Below, piece by piece: positions 23,856 to 29,083 of a stretch of DNA of 29,083 nt. The translations under genes and the position numbers were made by a program. The notes beneath the pieces were generated by a model that ran no database searches, was not told where the DNA came from, and saw only the letters and a list, made by a program, of their open reading frames with translations. Position 1 is the stretch's first letter. Each line of letters starts with the position of its first letter. Source of the DNA: an uncultured Tissierellia bacterium. GTDB taxonomy: Bacteria > Bacillota > Clostridia > Tissierellales > Peptoniphilaceae. The stretch is from positions 1 through 29,083 of the forward strand of contig CABTZP010000002.1 of NCBI GenBank assembly GCA_902489375.1, given 5' to 3'.

Positions 23856-26279
23856 CTAATCCTCAAAATCATCGAAATCGTCATAGTCATCTAGGAGTTC
23901 TTCTAGGTTGGAGAGGCGGTTTAACATAATTTTCCGCTCTACCGAAGCGACTAATTTTCTCGTGTAAACGACCGTGTCGGGGTTGACAGAAATGGATGTA
24001 ATGCCGCAGTTGACTAAAAATTCAGCAAGCTCCGGATACTGGCTGGGGCCCTGTCCACAGATGGAGCAGGTGATGCCTGCCCGGCGGGCGGCGGTGACGA
24101 TGGTCTTTAATGCCTTGAGCACCGCGGTGTTGCGCTCATCAAAGTAGCCCATGTTGTTGAGGATGCCGGAGTCGCGGTCAGCACCCATGGTCAGCTGCGT
24201 TAAATCATTTGAGCCGATGGAGAAGCCATCAACCAGCTGAGCGAATTCGTCCGCCTGCATGACCACCGAAGGAACTTCAGCCATAATCCAGATCTTAAAG
24301 TTTTTGCTCTGGACCAGGCCCTCTTCGGCCATAATTTCTTTTACGGTGATGAGCTCTTCCGGTGTACGGACAAAGGGCAGCATGGCAATGACGTTGGTGC
24401 ATCCGTATTCCTCACGGACCTTGCGCAGGGCCTGGCATTCCAGACGGAAACCTTCTTCATATTCCGGGGAAATATAGCGGGAAACACCTCTCCAGCCAAT
24501 CATGGGGTTGTTCTCGATGGGTTCGACCTCTTCGCCGCCTTTAAGCCCGCGGAACTCGTTGGTACGAAAATCGGACATCCGAACGACGACATTGCGGGGG
24601 AAGAGCGGCTGGGCGACCATCTGAATGCCTTCAGCCAGCTTATCGACCATAAACTGTCCCTTGCCTTCTTTGACGAGGTACATAGGGTGGATGCCGATCA
24701 TATCGGTAAAGATAAATTCTGTCCTCATCAGGCCGATACCATCGATGGGAAGGTCTTTGTAGCGGTCAATCAGATCCGGCTGGCCTAAGTTCATGTAAAT
24801 CTTTGTTGCCGTTGGGGGGGCAGTGATATTTTCAATGGCCCGGAGAATATCTTCGGACATTGTGAGATTTCCTGAACCGCCCTGGGCTTTTTTGTCGTTC
24901 TTCTTTAAAACAAAGCCTTCGTACACAATTCCGCGGATGGCGTCAACTGTAATTTCCATCCCGTCTTTCAAGTCGCTGGTTGCCGTTTTTGAACCGACAA
25001 TGCAGGGGATTTGAAGTTCACGGGAAACGATCGCCGCATGGCAGGTCCGGCCGCCCTCGTCAGTGACAACGGCTTTAGCCTTTTTCATCGCGGGGACCAT
25101 GTCGGGGTTGGTCATGGTGGTAACGAGGACATCGCCCTCTTTAATCAGATCGATTTCCGTGATATCTTTGATAATTTTGACGGTCCCGCGGCCAATTCCA
25201 GGAGCGGCGGGCAGACCTTTGAGCAATGGTTTCAAAATTTCTTCCTCTCCTTCTTCCTCTTCCTCGTCTTCTCCAAGGGGGGCGTTCTTCAGCGTAGTGA
25301 TGGGGCGGGACTGGAGGAAATTAAATTCCTTCGTATCTTTGTCGAAGGCCCATTCGGTATCTTGTTCAGAACCGTACAGGCTTTCAATCTTTAATCCCAT
25401 CTCCACAAGGGTATTGATCTCCTCTTCGGACAAGCACTCCTTAGTCACGTATTCAGGGCCCAGATGATCAGCGACATCGACGAATTCAGTGCCAATGGTA
25501 TCTTTTTTGTAAATGCACATGACCTTTTTATCGGCAATGTTCTTTTCGACAATTTCCCGGCTTTCCTTGTTCACGATGTATTCATCCGGGGAAACGGATC
25601 CCGAAACGACTGCTTCACCCAAGCCATAGGAAGCGTTAATCATCAGTTCCTTGCGGTTAGAAGTCACCGGGTTGGCAGTGAACATGACGCCAGCCTTGGC
25701 GGCGTTGCACATCTTTTGCACCACAGCGCAGAGGGCAACCTGGAAATGGTCATAATTCTGTTTCTCACGATAGTAAATGGCCCGAGAGGTCCAAAGGGAA
25801 GCCCAGCACATCCGAATATGCTCAACCAGGGCTTCTTCTCCGGCGATATGGAGGTAAGTTTCCTGCTGACCGGCAAAAGAGGCATCCGGAAGGTCTTCCG
25901 CCGTAGCGGAGGATCGGACGGCAACCATGGCATCGTGAAGGTGAATTTTTTCACAGAATTCCCGATAAGCGGACTTTACTTCCCGCTCAATTTCCGGGTC
26001 AATCTTTCCCTGTTTGATCGCGGTCTGAATTTCCTTGCTGGCCTTTAATAAAGCTTCGGTATTTTCCACATCTAACGCGCCAATGACCCGCTTTACCGTA
26101 TCCTTCAGGTCCGCGTATTCGATGAACTGTTCATAGGCCTTGCTGGTTACGCAGAAGCCGCCCGGAACGGGAAGCCCAAAGTGCGTCATTTCGCCAAGGT
26201 TTGCTCCCTTTCCGCCGACCAGGCCGACATCCGTCTTCCGAATCTCGTCAAACCATTTAATGTACTGATACTCTCCCAC
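23856..26279 (-). CDS. ppsA: Phosphoenolpyruvate synthase (pyruvate, water dikinase)
   Basis: Converts pyruvate, ATP and water to PEP, AMP and phosphate, the gluconeogenic entry from pyruvate. It has 807 residues against about 790 in E. coli. The N-terminal ATP-binding domain begins VGLVGGKGANLGEM, and SSATAEDLPDASFAGQQET is the family loop. The phosphohistidine is in GGRTCHAAIVSREL (about 411). The C-terminal PEP barrel shows GLMRTEF, SIGSNDLTQ and ICGQGPSQYPE with its catalytic Cys. Odd points: an acidic insert of consecutive Glu/Asp near 340-352 in the linker and an acidic tail (DDYDDFDDFED). The start is GTG 26279, after GAGAGGAGAGATGTC. It lacks a visible partner regulator. Confidence 0.95.
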   Translation of the reverse strand: MGEYQYIKWFDEIRKTDVGLVGGKGANLGEMTHFGLPVPGGFCVTSKAYEQFIEYADLKDTVKRVIGALDVENTEALLKASKEIQTAIKQGKIDPEIEREVKSAYREFCEKIHLHDAMVAVRSSATAEDLPDASFAGQQETYLHIAGEEALVEHIRMCWASLWTSRAIYYREKQNYDHFQVALCAVVQKMCNAAKAGVMFTANPVTSNRKELMINASYGLGEAVVSGSVSPDEYIVNKESREIVEKNIADKKVMCIYKKDTIGTEFVDVADHLGPEYVTKECLSEEEINTLVEMGLKIESLYGSEQDTEWAFDKDTKEFNFLQSRPITTLKNAPLGEDEEEEEGEEEILKPLLKGLPAAPGIGRGTVKIIKDITEIDLIKEGDVLVTTMTNPDMVPAMKKAKAVVTDEGGRTCHAAIVSRELQIPCIVGSKTATSDLKDGMEITVDAIRGIVYEGFVLKKNDKKAQGGSGNLTMSEDILRAIENITAPPTATKIYMNLGQPDLIDRYKDLPIDGIGLMRTEFIFTDMIGIHPMYLVKEGKGQFMVDKLAEGIQMVAQPLFPRNVVVRMSDFRTNEFRGLKGGEEVEPIENNPMIGWRGVSRYISPEYEEGFRLECQALRKVREEYGCTNVIAMLPFVRTPEELITVKEIMAEEGLVQSKNFKIWIMAEVPSVVMQADEFAQLVDGFSIGSNDLTQLTMGADRDSGILNNMGYFDERNTAVLKALKTIVTAARRAGITCSICGQGPSQYPELAEFLVNCGITSISVNPDTVVYTRKLVASVERKIMLNRLSNLEELLDDYDDFDDFED

Positions 26280-26686
26280 GACATCTCTCCTCTCATGCGT
26301 TAATAAAACTGAATCTGGATCAAATCTGGGTTCCCTGTAAAAAGTACAGGGATTGGCCTTTTAATTGCTTGTTACAAGTATACCACCAAGTTCGCGATAG
26401 CAAGAAAAAGAGAACCGCCCATTTTTCAAAAGAGAGAAAATTTCAAAGCTCAAAGAGCATTGTCTGATCAAAGGTTTCGACACCGATCGTTAAAACATTT
26501 GATTGGGAATGCATTTGACGAAAGACGGGCTTAGCACCGGGGATTTTTCATTGTCTTAAAATAAAAAGATCAGTTAATTCGCCATAATGGACAAATTCGA
26601 TATAATTAAGGAAAGACAATCGTCCATTTTTTGAAAGTGCGAAAAATTGCTAACCGGAAGGAAAAAATGAAGAAAGGAAAAAGACA
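26280..26686. other. Divergent 407-nt regulatory gap between ppsA and the flavoprotein gene
   Basis: The gap holds the ppsA promoter and hairpin (left part) and a TATAAT at 26601-26606 for the right-hand gene, with no good -35. Two inverted repeats surround that -10: AATGGAC/GTCCATT (26586-26592, 26622-26628) and ATTGTCTT/AAGACAAT (26550-26557, 26613-26620). A 14-codon frame with its own AGG site begins at 26667. In 26404-26549 I see no gene or clear signal. Confidence 0.6.
26332..26403 (-). promoter_or_regulatory. ppsA promoter and leader hairpin
   Basis: On the minus strand, TATACT (26382-26377) with a TGG extension is a good extended -10; TTGCTA (26403-26398) is a weak -35. The roughly 90-nt leader contains a perfect 8-bp hairpin, TCCCTGTA/TACAGGGA with a 5-nt loop (26352-26332), not followed by a T-run, so it is not a terminator. 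Confidence 0.5.
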
Positions 26687-28510
26687 ATGTCAAAAAAATA
26701 TTCTGTTTTGACGGCTTTTTGCCTCGCTTTCGTACTATGTTTGACCGGCTGCGGAAACGCAAATCCGCCCGCTGAGTCCTCGAACGAAGAAAAAAGCCAG
26801 GAAGCAAGTGTGGAGAAAAAAGAAGGAGCCAGCCAGGCGGAAGGGCTTGGCCACGGCATGAACGGAGATGTCCATGTTGCGGTTTCCTTTGATGGAGAAA
26901 AGATCACCGAGGTCGCGGTAAAAGACGATAACACCGAAACCAAGGGAATTGGGCAGATTGCCATCCGTGACCTGCCGGCAAAAATTGTGGACGCGCAGTC
27001 GGTGAAAGTGGACGGCATCTCCGGTGCCACTTACACTTCCAACGCCATTAAGATGGGCGTTTTGGATGCCGCTCAGAAGGCTGGTTTGGACAAGGAACTC
27101 TTCAATAAGGAAGTCGAAAAGGGAGAAAAGAAAACCGATACCCTCGATACCGATGTCGTTGTCATCGGCGCGGGCGGCGCGGGCTATGCCGCGGCTGTCA
27201 CCGCAAAAGAAGCCGGGGCCGAAGTGGTCATTTTGGAAAAATTAGGCTTGGTCGGCGGAAACACCCAGATTTCCGGCGGCGAATTTGCCGCGGCGGGAAA
27301 CCCCCTTCAGAAAAAAGAGAACATCGAAGATTCTGCGGAGATCATGGCCCAGGATATGCTCAAAAACGGTGGAGATCCGATTTTAGTCGGAAAAGTCACG
27401 GCCAACGCCGCGGAAGCGGCCCAGTGGCTGGCGGATGATATCGGTGTACAGTGGAAAGATCAGCTCATGTTCTTCGGTGGCCATTCGGTCAAAAGATCTC
27501 TGATCCCTGAGGGACACAGCGGCCTGCATATTATTGAAAAATATGAGAAGAAGGCGGATGATCTGGGCATCAAGGTGCTCGTCAATCAGGATGTCAAGGA
27601 ACTTCTGGTTGAAGAAGGAAAAGTCGTCGGCGTGAAGGCAGAAAATCCGGACGGGGAACTGACGGTCCACGCCAAGGCAGTCATCCTTGCTACCGGCGGT
27701 TTTGGCGCCAATGATGAGATGTGCAAAAAATACGACCCCGAAGTCGACGAGAAGGTCCTTTCCACCAACATGATTGGGGCGCAGGGCGAAGGCATCGCCA
27801 TGGCGGAAAAAGTCAACGCCGGCACGGTTGATATGGATAAGATCCAGCTTTACCCGGTCTGCGACCCTCAGACGGGACGATTAATGTATATTGGCGATAC
27901 CCGTTTAGTGGGCGGCGCTCTGCTTGTGAATAAAGAAGGAAAGCGCTTCGTGGAAGAACTGGCAACCCGTCGGGAAATCTCCATGGCCATTAAAGCCCAG
28001 ACGGACAGCTGCGGATATTTGATTTGGGATGAGGATTCCTCCAAGGAAACCGGAACCATCGATTCCTATCCGGATGAGGCGAAGTCAGAATTTGACCGGG
28101 GAATTTTAGTCAAGGCCGACAGTTTGGAAGAGCTGGCCAAGCACTTTGAGATGGATCCGGAGGCCCTCAAGGCGACGGTTAAAAACTTTAATAAGAACTC
28201 AGCAGAAGGAAAAGATCCGGAATTTAACCTTCGTAACGTTGATTCCAAATGGCAGGTGAAAACGCCGCCATTCTATATGCTTAAATGCGTCCCCGCCGTT
28301 CACCATACCATGGGCGGACTGACCATCAGTCCCGATGCTCAGGTTCTCGACAAGGCGGGAAAGCCCATTGCCGGACTCTATGCGGCAGGCGAAGTCACCG
28401 GCGGAATTCATGGCTCGAACCGCTTAGGCTCCTGCGCAATGGCTGATATCGCGGTCTTTGGCCGGACGGCTGGACAAAATGCGGCGGCTGAAGCCAAAGC
28501 GGCAAAATAG
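26687..28510 (+). CDS. urdA: Flavinylated lipoprotein reductase, probable urocanate reductase
   Basis: A 607-residue exported flavoprotein. A signal peptide ends in the lipobox LTGC (Cys22), giving a lipoprotein on the outer face of the membrane. An FMN-binding domain (about 55-135) has the flavinylation motif SGATYTS, where ApbE-type transferases attach FMN to Thr117. The FAD domain starts VVVIGAGGAGYAA near 156. Relative to periplasmic fumarate reductase, conserved catalytic positions are Arg428 (ATRRE), His540 (HHTMGG) and Arg579 (NRLGS). The fumarate-binding His of QAHP is Tyr389 (QLYP), and Asp404 lies 15 residues later; as I recall, such a Tyr/Asp pair marks urocanate reductase. Then it would reduce urocanate to imidazole propionate as an electron sink. 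Other enoate acceptors are possible. It is a single gene with its own terminator. Confidence 0.72.
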   Translation: MSKKYSVLTAFCLAFVLCLTGCGNANPPAESSNEEKSQEASVEKKEGASQAEGLGHGMNGDVHVAVSFDGEKITEVAVKDDNTETKGIGQIAIRDLPAKIVDAQSVKVDGISGATYTSNAIKMGVLDAAQKAGLDKELFNKEVEKGEKKTDTLDTDVVVIGAGGAGYAAAVTAKEAGAEVVILEKLGLVGGNTQISGGEFAAAGNPLQKKENIEDSAEIMAQDMLKNGGDPILVGKVTANAAEAAQWLADDIGVQWKDQLMFFGGHSVKRSLIPEGHSGLHIIEKYEKKADDLGIKVLVNQDVKELLVEEGKVVGVKAENPDGELTVHAKAVILATGGFGANDEMCKKYDPEVDEKVLSTNMIGAQGEGIAMAEKVNAGTVDMDKIQLYPVCDPQTGRLMYIGDTRLVGGALLVNKEGKRFVEELATRREISMAIKAQTDSCGYLIWDEDSSKETGTIDSYPDEAKSEFDRGILVKADSLEELAKHFEMDPEALKATVKNFNKNSAEGKDPEFNLRNVDSKWQVKTPPFYMLKCVPAVHHTMGGLTISPDAQVLDKAGKPIAGLYAAGEVTGGIHGSNRLGSCAMADIAVFGRTAGQNAAAEAKAAK

Positions 28511-28557
28511 ATTGATGGGATCCGAAGGCATTTTCAAAAATTAGGGCAGGAAAGAAA

Positions 28558-28604
28558 GGGGCTGGCTCCAAAACCTTGCTGAGGCTTTGGGGTCAGCTCT
28601 TTTT
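28558..28604 (+). terminator. Strong terminator after the flavoprotein gene
   Basis: A stem of about 19 pairs (several G-T, one A-C mismatch) forms between 28558-28576 and 28582-28600 with a 5-nt loop, followed by TTTT. A second GC hairpin, CCCCG/CGGGG at 28641-28656 followed by T6, lies downstream. Confidence 0.85.
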
Positions 28605-28763
28605 CATTGAGTTTTGGATGGTTTTTTATCTCATCCTCACCCCCGCGGTCCCGGGGCCTTATTTTTTAAATCCAAAAGTGCGGGTATAGGTAAAAAACTA
28701 AATAAAAATGAATCTTTCGACCAAGCCAAGGTTGAGGAAGAGAAGGGAAGAGGAAAGCGGAAT

Positions 28764-29083
28764 ATGACGAGAAAAGACGGAATGAAGAATAGTCAGGGGA
28801 AAAGCAATTGGGAACTTTTTTCGATTCTTTTTCCCTATTACCGAAAAAATCGTTTCCTTTTATGGACGGATCTTGCCTGCGCGGGCCTGACCACGGTCTG
28901 CGATCTGGTTTTGCCCGTCCTGCTTTCCACGATTACCGATACCGCGGCCAACCATATCGGGGACCTGACCATCCCTTTTATTCTGAAAACGGCGGCCATT
29001 TACCTGGCCCTTCGGACCGTGGAAGTTTTTGCCCGCTATTATATGTCCGGTCGGGGCCATATGATGGGCGCCTACATTGAAAA
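28764..29083 (+). CDS. ABC exporter, N-terminal membrane domain (partial)
   Basis: The gene runs off the window; 106 codons are visible. The peptide reads NWELFSILFPYYRKNRFLL, then a hydrophobic pair of segments (LACAGLTTVCDLVLPVLLSTI at about 38-58 and IPFILKTAAIYLALRTVEVF at about 70-89), then GRGHMMGAYIEK, the typical start of the first cytoplasmic loop in type IV (MsbA/LmrA-like) ABC exporters. The nucleotide-binding domain, and hence half- or full-transporter type and substrate, is not visible. ATG 28764 follows AGAGGAAAGCGG. An ATG at 28782 is a second possible start. Upstream terminators separate it from the flavoprotein gene. Confidence 0.8.
   Translation, partial: MTRKDGMKNSQGKSNWELFSILFPYYRKNRFLLWTDLACAGLTTVCDLVLPVLLSTITDTAANHIGDLTIPFILKTAAIYLALRTVEVFARYYMSGRGHMMGAYIE

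Noticed and set aside
25464..26048. 194-codon open frame on the plus strand within ppsA
   Set aside because: It is a shadow of the well-conserved ppsA coding sequence and has no ribosome site.
28808..29080. 90-codon open frame at the window end
   Set aside because: The other frame from 28764 encodes a recognisable ABC exporter membrane domain; this one is a shadow.

Overview
The window looks like a chromosomal segment of a low-to-mid GC Gram-positive (Firmicutes/Bacillota), probably an anaerobic Clostridia or Tissierellia relative. Seen in the sequence: strong AGGAGG-type ribosome binding sites, a tyrosyl T-box leader, DnaD-domain and DnaI-type helicase loaders, RNase M5, a GdpP tail upstream of rplI, a Bacillus-type MurG and an ApbE-type flavinylation motif on a lipoprotein. 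The taxon is inference. No rRNA, tRNA, CRISPR array, transposase or prophage gene was found.

Positions 1-6886 (+): a tight collinear run of gdpP (3' end only), rplI, dnaB, a DnaD-domain gene, a DnaI/DnaC-like loader, a lone YjeF-N (NAD(P)HX epimerase-like) domain, serS and murG, with short gaps or overlaps and no evident terminator. It joins c-di-AMP turnover, ribosome, replication start, seryl-tRNA charging and lipid II synthesis. An AT-richer RelB/RelE-type toxin-antitoxin pair with its own promoter and a palindromic operator candidate follows (6899-7623).

Positions 7746-13390 (-): tyrS, ddl, murF, an ACT-domain protein and a PFL/DUF711 protein, read leftwards from a compact T-box riboswitch. 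Tyrosine-tRNA sensing may therefore also reach the D-Ala-D-Ala ligation and MurF steps.

Positions 13428-17315 (+) are the accessory part: an MFS transporter, an AT-rich two-gene unit of unknown function (small membrane protein plus exported protein), a bidirectional terminator, an array of T-tracts repeated every 11 bp, and a membrane-anchored, extremely Glu/Lys-rich surface protein with a small C-terminal beta-barrel-like domain.

Positions 17431-21748 (+): metS-tatD-rnmV-rsmA, a classic Firmicutes housekeeping operon with 4-nt overlaps. Then come dsdA (-), a small glutaredoxin (+) and ppsA (-), separated by a strong bidirectional terminator, and a divergent flavinylated lipoprotein reductase (26687-28510, +). 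Its active-site residues favour urocanate reductase over fumarate reductase. The window ends in the membrane domain of an ABC exporter.

The items most worth a second look are the extracellular urocanate-reductase-like lipoprotein, the tyrS T-box with an unusually short Stem I, the unknown genes at 14974-17315, and two proteins whose signature motifs are damaged or altered (the GdpP tail and the YjeF-N protein).
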